Assembly (NCBI GenBank): GCA_001599755.1
Contig: BCHX01000002.1
Span: forward strand, 3,702,330 to 3,766,329
DNA: 64,000 nt
Source: Gliomastix tumulicola
Lineage: Eukaryota; Ascomycota; Sordariomycetes; Hypocreales; Bionectriaceae
Direction: 5' to 3'
Below the pieces are notes generated by a model. The model was not told where the DNA came from. It saw only the letters and a program-made list of their open reading frames with translations, and ran no database searches. The position numbers and the translations under genes are program-made. This document shows, piece by piece, positions 1 through 11,268 of the stretch. Each line of letters starts with the position of its first letter. Position 1 is the stretch's first letter.

Positions 1-2151
1 CAAATTGCAGTACCTGAGGAGAAAAAAAAAACAGTCGGTGCATCAACTGGCTTGGGGTGCTAATAGGGGTGGGCAGACTGGATCAAGGGGACGCCCCCCT
101 CCCCTCTGCACCCCACAATTCTCTGTCTCCTGGAAGTGGACGTGACCAAGTGCTGGAGTCATTACGAAGCTGACTGAGTGAGTGCGAGTCCGGGCAGGCT
201 GCCGTGGGTGCTACAGTGCCATATGGTGCTCCGTGATCTGTCGAGACGTGTCTGCCGATGCTCAGGGATGCCAGGCAGCGAGGACAGCACATATGCCAGC
301 TGGACGTGCGACATGCCGCCGGATGCTCTGATGTCTCGACATCGTCAGACTCCCCCCAAAAAACAATTCCAGACACCATCTGAAGTCGGCTCAATTTCGA
401 GGTGCTAGTGACCCGTCGAGTGCGAAGCCGCACGTACAGTACGCCTTGGCTCACGACCCAGCGATGCGCGGCAACGGAGAGTCCTCGATTGCGCACCCCA
501 GCAGGGTACAGGTACTAAACCCGAGGGCCATGCGCTAGAGAGCCAAGGCCTCATGGAGGTTGGCGTGGTTGGGTCAGTCTGGTGAGGTTGAAGGGGATGG
601 AGAGGGTGTGGGGAGAGGGCCAGGGCTGGTGGCCAGTCAGAAGCCCGGTAATGCATGGCCCCAGGAGTGGCACTCTCCAGCATCCTCACCATCCTCTTTT
701 CAGGTCCCAGTGCAGGCCAGTGCAGGCAAGTGCAGGCAAGCGCAGGTCAGTGCCAGTGCGGTACTAGCAGCACCTGCCCAAGGTACCTTCCGCAGGTACC
801 TCCCCATCCCTGGTACCTGTACCCGTCCCTCGTGCCTGTACCTTGCGCGCCTGCCGTTGCATGGCTGGTACCTCCACGCATGTTCCCCCATCGTTCTGCA
901 CCTGAGCCCACATTTTGGCTCTGGTTGTCCAGTCGCCCGCCTCTTCTCACGTCTGTCTCCTCTCCCATTTTCATCATCCTCCACCGTTGCCGCAACTATT
1001 CATTTTTCTCCTCCTCCTCCCTCACCTCCCTCTCCTTTCCCTCTCCTCACCACACGACAAACCGAATCCGCCGATACTCTCTGACAATACAAGTCACGAA
1101 CGTTTGTGTATTTCCTTTCGTTCGCCGACCTCTGGATTCGGGTCCCCTCGCGTGAGCCCTTGTTCTTTATTCTCCCTCCCGCCCTTCGTCTTCTTCTCTC
1201 CCTCGCCCGACCGACCTACCACGAGGCTGCTGGCTTCCGGCAACCTTTCGACGCTTCATCACTTTTTTGTGTGCAACCTCGCAGGTCGCCTGTATACGTT
1301 CTGAAAAGCATCACCCGCCCGTTATTTCTCTACGGTGCACTCATCGCCTACTGGCTCGAAGAGTTCACTTGTCGATATCCTTCCCTATTTTCAGGTAAGA
1401 GGATCTCCAAAATTGTTACATTTTGCCCGTCGATCCTAGTGCTTTTCCCTCTTCGCTCTCTCGGACTTGCCCTACCTCTGTACGCCACACCCAGTCCGAA
1501 GGGGACGTTTCGGCTCTCACCGATGACCCGCGGACTGCAACCCGTACCGTCCACTACTGCCCAGCTCTGTGCAACCGATTGGTCATATTCGAACACACTA
1601 GATTCGACATGATATTGGTTAAGAGCAGACGAATGGCTTGTGAGCGAGGGCGATTTTTTCATCACCGAATGTTCGCATTACGCGAGGAGAAAGGCAGCAC
1701 AGACGACGATCATCACGGAACACGACTCGAAGCCGGCCTACAGAATGCTAACTTCATCACACACAGACAACTTACGGCTTTCCATCTCGCATTTACGACT
1801 TCCATTTTCTTCACGACACGATTCCCGCAGCGAGCGTCAATTACTCCACCGAAACAACACGTTCTTCGCTACTCGCAATTCGAACGTACTACTCGCCGAT
1901 CTCACTTCATCGTTCTTGTGCACTTTCGGTACACGACGCGGTTAAATGGCTGTACGAGCGCACTGAAAAGTCGACGGACTCCTTCCCCCAACACCGCCTC
2001 CACGGTCCCCTCCGCACTCCGGTCCTGAGCCAAGTGTTCAAATCGATACACGCTTTCCCGCGCTGTGTTGCATTTTTCACTTGTCAGACCTCCTATCCGA
2101 CGCAAGGTCATTGTGATCTTAGTCGGATTTCCCTCCCCCATCACCTTCAAG
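1..2151. other. Non-coding region and long leader upstream of the cyclin gene
   Basis: No convincing coding gene is seen here. The stretch from about 950 to 2150 is strongly pyrimidine-rich on the + strand, as fungal core promoters and 5' leaders often are. A good donor (CAG before GTAAGA at 1395) and a good acceptor (TTGTCAG ending at 2087) could bound a roughly 690-nt leader intron, which would remove several upstream ATGs; this is inference only. Many small open frames overlap the region on both strands, with no recognisable domain. A decamer repeat and GGTACC cluster at 709-872 is listed separately. Confidence 0.55.
709..872. repeat. Decamer tandem repeat followed by GGTACC cluster
   Basis: Five imperfect 10-bp units based on AGTGCAGGCA run from 709 to 758. 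They are followed by four GGTACC palindromes at 782, 795, 812 and 867, with two TGTACC variants between them. The block lies upstream of the pyrimidine-rich leader of the cyclin gene. It may be a minisatellite or a cluster of regulator sites; the sequence alone cannot decide. Confidence 0.6.
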
Positions 2152-3141
2152 ATGCCCGGTGGCGTGTGCGCCGTCCTCGACTATGAGGTCGAGGCGATGG
2201 CTGAATACATTGCCGACATGACGGTTCGCCTGGTCACTCCCGAATCGGCTGTCACCCCTGCCTTCCGGAAGTTCGTTTCCCAGATTCTCACTTCGACGAG
2301 GCTGCCCAGCACCACGATCCTCCTTGGCATGAACTACCTCGCCAAGAGGGTCAACTCGATGAAGACTCAGGGTCAATACAAGGCCTCCGAGGGACAAGTT
2401 TGGCGATACCTCACCGTCTCGCTCCTCCTGGGCAGCAAGTTTCTCGACGATAACACGTTTCAGAACCGCTCCTGGTCCGAGGTCAGCGGCATTGCCGTGG
2501 GTGAGCTCAACGCACTTGAGTTTGATTGGGTTCAGTCGATGGGCTGGCGCCTATACGTCAACCTCGATGGCAGCAAGGACTACCAGGCTTGGCTCGAGAA
2601 CTGGCGTGAGTGGCAGCAGCTGAAGAAGCGCCAGGCCCAGGCCAGTCGCGAGAGAGCCGCTTCGATGGTCCCTGCTATCGACACCGATGTTGCGAGATAC
2701 AACGGAAGCCGTCACTCTCCTCAGTCCAACTACAAGGACCAGCTTGTCGAGTACGAGCGTTACCACCCTTCGAAGTCCAACCGCACGCACTATCGCTCTC
2801 GCGATGCTGCTTGGGGTCACAACCAGTGGGCCGCTCCTCTCACACCGCCTGACTCTGGTTATGGCACGCCTGACTACGCCATGTCGGCTACGTCGACCAA
2901 TGCTCACTATAATGAATGGTTTTCTCAAGCTGCTGCGCAGTACAACAACAGGTACCAGCAGGGCGCTGGCCACAATGGCTACTACCATAATCGTCATGGC
3001 AACTACGCCTCGAACTATCGGTACAACCAGTCTGTGTGGGATCACGGCCTCGCTGAGTGCAGCTGCCCGCTCTGCTTGGGACCCATGAAGCACGCTCCCT
3101 ACATCCCGCCTCACGGATACGGTCTTTCCGTTGTTGGCTAG
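2152..3141 (+). CDS. Clg1-like (Pho85/Pef1-type) cyclin
   Basis: Uninterrupted frame of 329 residues. The start at 2152 (MPGGVC) is preferred over an in-frame upstream extension because the cyclin-like sequence begins just after it. Residues about 15-150 form a cyclin N-terminal box: helices covering FRKFVSQILTSTRLPSTT, the WRYLTVSLLLGSKFLDDNTF core, and the W-EVSGI--GELNALE segment that packs beside it. The remainder is low-complexity, rich in Tyr, Asn and Ser, and ends with a Cys-containing tail (ECSCPLCLG). This architecture resembles the Clg1 group, whose members activate Pho85-type kinases in nutrient signalling and autophagy. The kinase partner is inferred from family knowledge, not seen. 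A very long leader with many upstream ATGs suggests translational control. Another Pcl-family subgroup is possible. Confidence 0.8.
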   Translation: MPGGVCAVLDYEVEAMAEYIADMTVRLVTPESAVTPAFRKFVSQILTSTRLPSTTILLGMNYLAKRVNSMKTQGQYKASEGQVWRYLTVSLLLGSKFLDDNTFQNRSWSEVSGIAVGELNALEFDWVQSMGWRLYVNLDGSKDYQAWLENWREWQQLKKRQAQASRERAASMVPAIDTDVARYNGSRHSPQSNYKDQLVEYERYHPSKSNRTHYRSRDAAWGHNQWAAPLTPPDSGYGTPDYAMSATSTNAHYNEWFSQAAAQYNNRYQQGAGHNGYYHNRHGNYASNYRYNQSVWDHGLAECSCPLCLGPMKHAPYIPPHGYGLSVVG

Positions 3142-4830
3142 TTTCTTTTCCTTTCCTTTCTTGTCACGAAAAGTTATTAATTGCTCTTCATCCAAAGAGC
3201 GTTGGGTCAACGGATATAAAAAGGTTCGGGATTTGCGTTTGATGGCTACGATTTCTTTTTCCTCCGCACATTTCGAAAACAAACGACACGCACTCAGATA
3301 CCCTTGGCACGACCAAATTCTTTCTCCGGATGCTTCTGGATGAGCCCGGCAACTTGTCATTTGCACAGCTCAATATGCAACGACAACTGGCTATGGAGAC
3401 TCAGATGTCCGACTCACCAATGGCACCGGACCACAAGATCCCACGCCCGGGATCTCACCGGCTCTCCGTCACCCCCTTTTTCTTGGGTTTTCACGGTACA
3501 TGTTGATAATGTTTTTTCTTCTTCTCGGCGTCTCGCGTCTTTCTCCTCATACCTACTTCCTACGGAAAGGTTTCATCACGGACTTTGTTTTCTTATAGAC
3601 TTGTCTTTTTTTTCTTTTTTTTTCTTTTTCACTTGAAACGACCACGGATACTTGGCGAATCTGATGAGCAGATTCGCTCGCGAGTCTTCAATACCGACAC
3701 CGTTTTTCAGAAAAACGGAATTCAAAAGAGCACTCTCGCCGCTACCTCATTGAGATACAACTCTTCACCTGGGTTCAAATTCATCCAGATGTTCTTTGTG
3801 GTTATTACACTACAAGCTTGCCTGGTACGCGATAGAACGTGCGCATAGAGCGTGCGTCTGCTCATGACTCAAAAAAAAGTTTTCGGTCTTTGATGCTTTT
3901 CATGCGAAGCGGAGGCTCGTTTCTGTGGTCAGCCCTCGAGGCATGTGACACAATTTTTGCATTGTGTGGAGCGGGTACATGGGATTGGGGTATATATACG
4001 TTTCTGATTCGTCTCTTTTCACTTTTCACTGTTCTCTTTCTTCATTTCGCCACCGGCACGCCAAAAGGGGGACTTGCGCTGTTCTGTCCCAACTGCACGT
4101 TTCGGATCATCATTGGGCAATGTTGCCTGCTGTCGGTGGCATTTGATCTTTTTTTCTTACGAAGTATTAGACGTCTTGTTCATCATGGTTTTGGGTTATT
4201 TTGTAAAGCCGTCGGCTTTTAGGGCTGGCGAAATTGGGACTTGTGGAAGGGCTGGAATAGGGGTTGCGTTTGGGGTTTTTGGAGTGGCAGGCAACATACG
4301 TTACTATGCGTCACATATTACAATGTGAATCACGGTGGATTGGTGTCTTGGACCCATCCTCGTTGTTGAACACGATTTATGATTTGAATATTTCAAGTGA
4401 GAAGTGATGGCAGTGTGAATGACGGAGTTGACGAGGTGAGGCTCTTGACGAGGTCGGCAAATCATCGGATGAAGTGTATATCGGCCTCTGCACCTGAACG
4501 AAATATGAAGTCAGATACCCACCTAAAATATGTGCTGCTATGACCGAAGTATTCCGTCGACCGTATGACCAGGCACCTCCCCATGTCCATTTCATCCAAC
4601 GTCTGTTTTGCGCAATGCTTTTGAAGTGAGGCCTCGACTTTAGCTGACCAGGTTCATGTCCCATTTTGCTTCTTTGGGTCATCTTCAAGGCATGCTTTGA
4701 CCGTCTCGCCACTTCATCCTGGGGATCATAACTCCACACTGCACCATCCAAACCTCGGCCTGGATCTAACAGCTTTAACCCACCAATCCAACACAACATA
4801 CTGACACTATCACCCCCCCCCCCCAACATC
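3142..4830. other. Intergenic region with a TATA/pyrimidine promoter-like block
   Basis: This holds the 3' end of the cyclin transcript and the promoter of the next gene. A clear TATATATA lies at 3991-3998 and is followed by a pyrimidine-rich tract, which looks like a + strand core promoter about 840 bp before the next start codon. No coding exon with recognisable domains is seen between 3142 and 4830. A C-homopolymer (about 4807-4826) lies just before the downstream ATG. Confidence 0.5.
3991..3998 (+). promoter_or_regulatory. TATA-box candidate
   Basis: TATATATA followed within 20-60 nt by a CT-rich stretch, the usual arrangement of fungal TATA and initiator regions. It could start a long leader for the gene at 4831 or an unannotated non-coding transcript. 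Confidence 0.4.
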
Positions 4831-5706
4831 ATGTCTGGCCGATTCGTATCAGGGGGCACCATAGGCTCAAACAACGAAGACCCAACCCCCTCTGCTTCCA
4901 CGGGGGCAGACACCGCCCAGCAGACAGCAACATCATCAGACGCCAAGTCCTCGAGGACGGCCGAGTGGGAGATCGTCGAGAAGGAACTCGCCGCCGAGCG
5001 GCAGCGCAGGGAGGAGCAGCGGAGACGGGCCGCCACGGGCGAGGAGAAGAGTCTGTATGACATTCTGCAGGAGAACAAAGGTTTGTTTGCTTGTTTGTCT
5101 CTTTATGTCTTGGAAGAGAATTTCTCACCACTGGAGTTGGATGGAGTTTTGTTGATTTGACTCTGTGGTGTTGTAGCTGCCAAGCAGGCTGCCTTTGAGG
5201 AGCAGAACAGGATCAAGAACCAGTTCCGCGCGCTGGACGACGATGAGGCGGATTTCCTGGACGAGGTGAGGGAAAGGAAACGCAGGGCGGAGGAGGCGGT
5301 GAGGAGGGAGACGGAGGAAGGACTGCAGGCGTTCCGGCGGGCGCAGAGGGGGAACGGGGAGGGTGCAGGCGGTGGCGGCGGCGGCGGCGGCGGTGGTGGT
5401 GAAGATGATGGGGAGGAGAAGGAAGAGGAGGAAACGGAGGAGAATTGGGGTGTTGGCCGGAAGAGGAGGAGGGCGAAGGAGAGGGAAGTGAAGGGTGTGC
5501 GGAGGAAGGTGAGTGCTGGACAGGAGAAGAAGGGTGAGGAGGGGGAGAAGGGGGCGAGTAAGGGTGGTGGTGATGGTGCTGTCGGTGAAGCAAAGAGTGA
5601 GAAGACCCAGGTCAGCAAAGAGCTTGTGTCCAAACCGCCAGCGGACAAGCAGGCAAAGCCGCCAGCGCTGGGTTTGGGGGACTATGGCTCTGATAGCGAC
5701 GACTGA
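4831..5706 (+). CDS. FAM192A/Fyv6 N-terminal domain protein (nuclear, splicing-associated)
   Basis: Two exons, 4831-5080 and 5177-5706, joined by a 96-nt intron (donor GTTTGT, acceptor TTGTAG); the splice gives a 259-residue protein. Residues about 1-130 match the FAM192A/Fyv6 (NIP30) domain: FVSGGTIG near the N-terminus, then a long charged helix with LYDILQENKAAKQ-AFEEQ and FRALDDDEADFLDEV. A poly-Gly tract (about residues 151-161) and a Lys/Glu-rich tail ending in LGDYGSDSDD complete it; this acidic C-terminal motif is typical of the family. Family members are the yeast second-step splicing factor Fyv6 and human PSME3IP1, so a nuclear role in pre-mRNA splicing or proteasome-activator binding is inferred. 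It is convergent with TIM54. Confidence 0.85.
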
Positions 5707-6024
5707 TGACCGTCAATCACTATGTACCTGCATTACCTAAGTAGCTCATGATATTAGGCCGGAGCTGTTGTCTCTATAATGAAGCAACGTAGAATAAATC
5801 GCTTTTCCATATGGCATTTCAGGTAAAGGGCAAATAGCCCTCATAATTCATGTTTGTCTATCGATATGCTGTTATACAAAGATGGGTGATGGCTCAACTG
5901 GACGTAGATACAACTGATGATACAAAGCTGCCCACCCCTTCTATCATGTCGAGCAGATTATTCCAGGTTAGATGTACAAGACAGATTTGGAGGGAAAAAT
6001 AGAGAGAAAAAAAAAAGATGATCT
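5707..6024. other. Convergent 3' intergenic spacer
   Basis: Short spacer between two converging genes (5706 + and 6025 -). It contains A/T-rich 3'-end-like sequence and one TATCGATA palindrome (5859-5866); no gene is seen. Confidence 0.6.
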
Positions 6025-7458
6025 TCACTCGTCGTTGACGTTGCCCACGTTGGGACCCCGAGGCTTGCTCGCAAACGAGCTCGCCCCCCACCGCCAGAGA
6101 CTCCGCAGGCTGCCCTTGATCCAGCCCTCGATCTCCTCCTCGGGGATGACGACCTGGGCGGCGCGGGCCTCGTGCTCGGGCGCGATCTGGAAGCGGCGCA
6201 TGCGCTCCACGATGCGCGGGTCCACGGCCATCGGGTTCGTCCACACGAGCTCCTTGGGGGGCTTGGGGGATGACGACGACGACGCCGCCTTGTCGTCGTC
6301 GTCTTCGGCGGGGGCCTCGGGCTTCCAGACGCTCTTGGGCCAGTCGCGCTCCTCGTGGTTGAGGGCGAGCTCCTGCTCGTAGCGGCGGACGCCGTCGTCG
6401 TCGGTGACGACGTTGTAGTCGCGGGAGGCCGCGAAGCAGACAGCGGCGACCTCGCGGCCAATGTTGTCGGCCAGCTTGCGGCGGTTGAGGAAGCGGCCGA
6501 GGCGGACAAAGGTGTGGGTGAAGCCGATGCGGTGCGGGAAGGGGATCGTTGTCGACGGGGAGAATTCGGCGGGGATGAGGGCGGGCAGGATGGCGGAGGG
6601 GTAATCGTCGGGGCTGTTGTGCGGGATCGGCTGGGGCGGTCGCTCGGGCTTCTTCTCTTCCTTCTTCTTCTTCTCCTCCTCGTCCTTCTTTGCTTCGTCA
6701 CCGTCGGCGGCACCCTCTTTAGGAGCAGCGTCTTCTGTCGGAGCAGCCGGTAACGGCTCAGGCTGCGTCGGGGCGTCGAGGGGGCCGAGCCAGCCCTCGT
6801 GCAGTCCACGCACATACTCCTTCCAGGCATGCCGCCCGATGACGATATCCCCCTTGATACCCTCATACTCGGGCAGATTCATCCTCTTCCGCAGCTCCTC
6901 CAGCTCGTCCTCCTCCGTCCTGACCGCGTCCTCGCCGGGCCGCTCCGCCTTCCGCCGCACCCTCCTGATCTTCTCGGCCACGGCGGCCCGCACGTCCCCC
7001 TGCTGCCGGCCCTGGACGAACTCCCAGTCCAGGCCGGACGCCGCGAGCACGGGCTTGGCGTACTCGACGAAGTGGTCGCGGGCGGCGCGGAATCCGTCGC
7101 CGGGCGGGCTCGCGAGGTAGATGGTGAGCTTGCGCGGCAGCTGGTTGGGCGAGGCGATGATCTCGTCGGCGAGGGGCGCGACGGCGCGCGTCCACTTGGC
7201 CGTCGCGCGCTTCTTCTCGCGCTTGTCGTAGATGATGGCCGCGGAGAAGGCGCCGGTGACGGCCCAGAAGATGAGCCAGTTGCGCGAGGGCAGCTTCCTC
7301 GGGAGATTGGGGAGGCCCATCATCTTGAAGACCGGATTCGGGGGCCGAGCCGGGGGAGCAGGCGGCGGTTTGGGGGCTGCTGCAGCTGCTGGTGCTGCTG
7401 GTGCTGCTGGTGTGCCGGCGGCCGGGGCCGGCTGAGGGGGAGGATTGGCTTCGGACAT
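6025..7458 (-). CDS. tim54: Mitochondrial inner membrane translocase subunit TIM54
   Basis: Single-exon frame of 477 residues. A Pro/Ala-rich N-terminus (1-45) is followed by KMMGLPNLPRKLPSRNW and a single hydrophobic segment at about 60-77 (FWAVTGAFSAAIIYD), then a long domain facing the intermembrane space. The conserved block includes LPRKLTIYLA-PPGDG-RAARDHFVEY-KPVL-A-GLDWEFVQGRQQGDVRAAVAEKIR, characteristic of Tim54. A Lys/Glu-rich insert (about 245-275) breaks the domain, and the C-terminus ends WIKGSLRSLWRW. Tim54 is part of the TIM22 complex, which inserts carrier proteins into the mitochondrial inner membrane. The upstream region is shared divergently with COT-1 (about 1.7 kb apart). 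Confidence 0.93.
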   Translation of the reverse strand: MSEANPPPQPAPAAGTPAAPAAPAAAAAPKPPPAPPARPPNPVFKMMGLPNLPRKLPSRNWLIFWAVTGAFSAAIIYDKREKKRATAKWTRAVAPLADEIIASPNQLPRKLTIYLASPPGDGFRAARDHFVEYAKPVLAASGLDWEFVQGRQQGDVRAAVAEKIRRVRRKAERPGEDAVRTEEDELEELRKRMNLPEYEGIKGDIVIGRHAWKEYVRGLHEGWLGPLDAPTQPEPLPAAPTEDAAPKEGAADGDEAKKDEEEKKKKEEKKPERPPQPIPHNSPDDYPSAILPALIPAEFSPSTTIPFPHRIGFTHTFVRLGRFLNRRKLADNIGREVAAVCFAASRDYNVVTDDDGVRRYEQELALNHEERDWPKSVWKPEAPAEDDDDKAASSSSSPKPPKELVWTNPMAVDPRIVERMRRFQIAPEHEARAAQVVIPEEEIEGWIKGSLRSLWRWGASSFASKPRGPNVGNVNDE

Positions 7459-9150
7459 GGTGTCAATGCTCGACGGGATCTCGACTCATTGACTGATTCT
7501 GTCCGCTCGGGGAAGGATCTTTGAGATATCTCGAGGTCGGGAAGCTAAGGAAAGATTTGGACGGGGACTGAAAAAAACCTACAGACTGATAAGATAAGAG
7601 ATAGACCCACATCATGCATTGGACGGCTGCATCTGGGAGGATCTTGGAGAGAGCCTCACCAGGACAATGGCAGCCATGGAAGTTCTTGTTGCAAATTTGA
7701 TATTCATGATAGCATCAGTCATTATTGTGATTGCGAAGCTCAGAGTATTCCTAACATTGGATCTCAAAGATGGCCAGAGGTTTACGCAACTGGCCATGCG
7801 AATTGGAGTGCCCCCGGAGTATGTGCACTGGCACGTGGAGACTAGCCACGCTTCAGCGGCTCTCTTTTAGGCATAAAGACAGCCGTTGAACGCATGGATT
7901 GCAGCCATTATTCACTGCTCAATATAGGCGTTCGGAGACTAGACGTTGGACTGCATTTGGTGGCATGCCTGCATAAGGTGGATGATACGTGCCATCGCTA
8001 TGCTCTCGCCTCTCGCCATGGCACAGGATGTTTCACACAGAGCTCGGATACGAGCCTAAATACGATCCAGATGGCATGTATTCGGCGTGCCACCATCCAA
8101 CACAAGTGGGAACAATAGACGGTTGTTAGGTGTGCGATGAAGCCTTTAACCAGAGTTAGGGAGTCAGTCCATTACACGACCTCTAGGATCCAAGTAGAAG
8201 GCGGTTGTGCTCCCATCGGTGCCATGCTCCCCGCCGCGAGACCCCTGCTGGTCCCTGCAAGCTCCCAGTCCCGTAAAGTCTCCGGACGGAAGGCCAATGG
8301 AAGCCAATGGAGAGGTCGAGATGGACGCTGGGGAGCCTGAAACGAGCCACCTGAAGCACGGCTTGTCTTACTGGGTCCGGGCCTCTATTGCCACTATTAG
8401 TGGACTCACTGGATGTGTTGTCCACCGCCCGCCCAACCGCCGTCTCGCTGCTGGCGCTGCTTCTCCTTTTCCACTTCCCCTCCCGTCGGTTGCTACTAGT
8501 ATATCGTAGACTGCTATAGCCGCTGGCTGTTGGCAGATACACCGGGTAAGTTTGTGTGCAGTTCGCAGATGGGAGAAAAGGACGCCTTCTGACATTTTGC
8601 CGTGGAAGTTGACTCTTCCAACATCCCACCAAAGACAGCCTCCCTCGCGATCCCACCTTCTCCAGCGGGAGGGTCTTCGTGCGGCAACAAGTCCAGGTAC
8701 TGCTTCACCACGCACACCGCCCACCCAAACGTAAGTACCCAGTACGCACCCTCCGTTTTCCAGGGGCCCAAACCGCCCCTCCTCCTATTAGCCCTCCTTG
8801 ACCGCCATCGTGTGCTGCTGCATGCACTCGCCAATTCTCCTCCACACCGTTCCCGCGGCTGCGAACTCTTCCCAGCCGTCCCTCCTCCATCTCCCACGTG
8901 TTGGCAAGAAGCTCACCGACGCCTGAGTCCAGAGCCCTGCCCGCATCCATCTCCTGTTCCATCCCCCGGGGACGCAAGCACTCTGTGCCTTCCCCGCGAA
9001 GTCGATCGCCGTCCTCCGTTCTCGCCAGCATTCGAGCTTCCTGCGGCCGATCCCGACGAGGACAGACAAGCGGGAGCTTCCCCAGACCGATCAAGACGTC
9101 TTGGAAATTAGACAGCAGCGTGGGGGAACCAGAATCCCTGGGCAGACACC
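7459..9150. promoter_or_regulatory. Divergent TIM54/COT-1 upstream region
   Basis: No gene is recognised in this 1.7 kb. The half next to COT-1 (about 8600-9140) is C/T-rich and has two GTAAGT donor-like sites (about 8546 and 8732), so a spliced leader for the kinase transcript is possible. Several short frames cover it but show no domain and no consistent codon preference. Confidence 0.5.
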
Positions 9151-11268
9151 ATGGATCCCAATAACCGCCTCCATCTGAATTTCGACAGTAACCAGCAACG
9201 GCTGCCCATCACCGATAACAGAGCCTATCCCACGACGCCCTCGACCTTCCCACAGCCCGTCTTCCCTCCCAACGCCGCACACCAGGGCGGTGGAGGGGCG
9301 CTGCACCCCCAGCAGCAGGCATACGGCCAGGCCCAGTACTCCAACCAGAGCTACTTCGCACAGAACCAGTACCAGTCGCAGTACGCCGGCCAGCCGCAGC
9401 ACGACGCCGCCTACCAGCCGCGCTCCAACACCCCCGGCACCAATGACCCCAACACCGGCCTCGCCCACCAGTTCTCCCACCAGAACTTGGGCGGCGCGGG
9501 GCGCAATGCCGCCTACGCTCGGGGTCCCTCGCCCGCCCAGCGCCCGCGGACCGCCGGCAACGGAGGCCAGCAGCCGTCGTATGGCAGCTATGTCACGCCT
9601 CCGCTGCCGACGCAGAGCGCGGCGCCCGTCAGCGAGTTCCAGCAGGCCCCCGAACGGAACCCGGACAAGTATGGCTCCAACGCCAACAGCAACCAGAAGA
9701 AGTGCTCCCAGCTGGCTGCCGACTTCTTCAAGGATAGCGTGAAGCGGGCTCGTGAGCGCAACCAGAGGTAAGATTGGATGCTGTGGAATGAGAGGACGGG
9801 CAACCTTGCCTCTATTCGACCACTTTGGACTATTCATGCTGACGGGAATTCCCTTTGTAGGCAGAGCGAGTTGGAGCAAAAGCTGCAGGACCCCGGACAG
9901 AACCCTAGCCGGAGAGAGCAGCTGTGGTCTACCGCAGGTCGCAAGGAGGGCCAGTACCTCCGTTTCCTCCGAACCAAGGACAAGCCTGAGAACTACACCA
10001 CCGTCAAGATCATCGGAAAGGGTGCTTTCGGCGAGGTGAAGCTCGTGCAGAAGAAGGGCGACGGCAAGGTCTACGCCATGAAGTCGCTGATCAAGACGGA
10101 AATGTTCAAGAAAGACCAGCTTGCCCACGTGCGCTCTGAACGTGATATTCTGGCCGAGTCGGACAGTCCCTGGGTCGTGAAGCTTTACACAACCTTTCAG
10201 GACGCCTACTTCCTCTACATGCTCATGGAGTTCTTGCCTGGAGGTGACTTGATGACAATGCTCATCAAGTACGAAATCTTCTCCGAGGATATCACTCGCT
10301 TCTACATCGCCGAGATTGTCCTGGCTATCGAGGCCGTTCACAAACTTGGCTTCATCCACCGGTATGTGGCCTCGGCCCTAAAAAGTTAGGAGAGAGAGGT
10401 TCTTTGATAGCTGACAGCCTTTTAGTGATATCAAACCCGACAACATTCTCCTGGACCGAGGTGGTCACGTCAAGCTGACCGACTTTGGCCTTTCGACTGG
10501 TTTCCACAAGCTTCACGATAATAACTACTACCAACAGCTGTTACAGGGACGCTCCAACCGTCCTCGTGACCGAAACTCTGTTGCTCTTGACCAGATCAAC
10601 CTAACTGTCAGCAACCGCTCTCAGATCAACGACTGGCGACGATCCCGTCGGTTGATGGCGTACTCTACGGTAGGAACGCCCGACTACATCGCCCCTGAGA
10701 TCTTCACAGGCCACGGTTACACCTTTGACTGCGATTGGTGGTCTCTGGGAACGATCATGTTCGAGTGTCTGGTGGGCTGGCCACCGTTCTGCGCAGAGGA
10801 TAGCCACGACACGTACCGAAAGATCGTCAACTGGAGACAGACTCTGTATTTCCCAGATGATATCACGCTCGGTGTGGAGGCTGAGAACTTGATTCGAAGG
10901 TAAAGCATTCAGCCCCCTGAGTGAGTCGACTTATACCAGTAGCTAACGTCCGTAACTTTAGCATGGTGTGCAACAGCGAGAACCGTCTTGGACGAGGCGG
11001 TGCGCATGAGCTGAAGGGCCACGCCTTCTTCCGCGGCGTCGACTTCGACAGCCTGCGCCGCATCCGCGCGCCATTCGAGCCCAGACTCACGTCCAACATC
11101 GATACCACCTACTTCCCGACAGACGAGATCGACCAGACGGACAACGCCACCATCCTCAAGGCCCAGGCCATCCAGCAGAACCGCAACCCTCAGGCCGAGG
11201 AGTCGCCCGAGATGAGCCTGCCCTTCATCGGCTACACCTTCAAGCGGTTCGATAACAACTTCCGCTGA
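9151..11268 (+). CDS. cot-1: NDR-family serine/threonine kinase COT-1 (Cbk1/Orb6 orthologue)
   Basis: Four exons, 9151-9767, 9861-10361, 10426-10899 and 10962-11268, with introns of 93, 64 and 62 nt; the splices keep frame and give 632 residues. The N-terminus (1-185) is Gln/Pro/Tyr-rich. The Mob-binding N-terminal regulatory region follows (about 188-245, DFFKDSVKRARERNQRQSE). In the kinase domain the Gly loop GKGAFGEV is at 258-265, the ATP Lys is K280, HRDIKPDN is at 372-379 and DFG at 392-394. A basic insert then precedes the activation-segment Ser (about S453, in AYSTVGTPDY). The hydrophobic motif Thr is near the end (about T623, GYTFKRF). All NDR hallmarks are present. The family controls hyphal polarity, tip growth and branching downstream of a Ste20/GCK kinase and with a MOB2 partner. 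Confidence 0.97.

Noticed and set aside
3761..3790. GGGTTCAAATTC resembling a tRNA B box
   Set aside because: No A box or foldable 70-90-nt cloverleaf could be drawn around it by eye.
9091..10359. 422-codon frame antisense to COT-1
   Set aside because: It spans the first kinase intron and lacks any domain; the sense strand is a complete NDR kinase.
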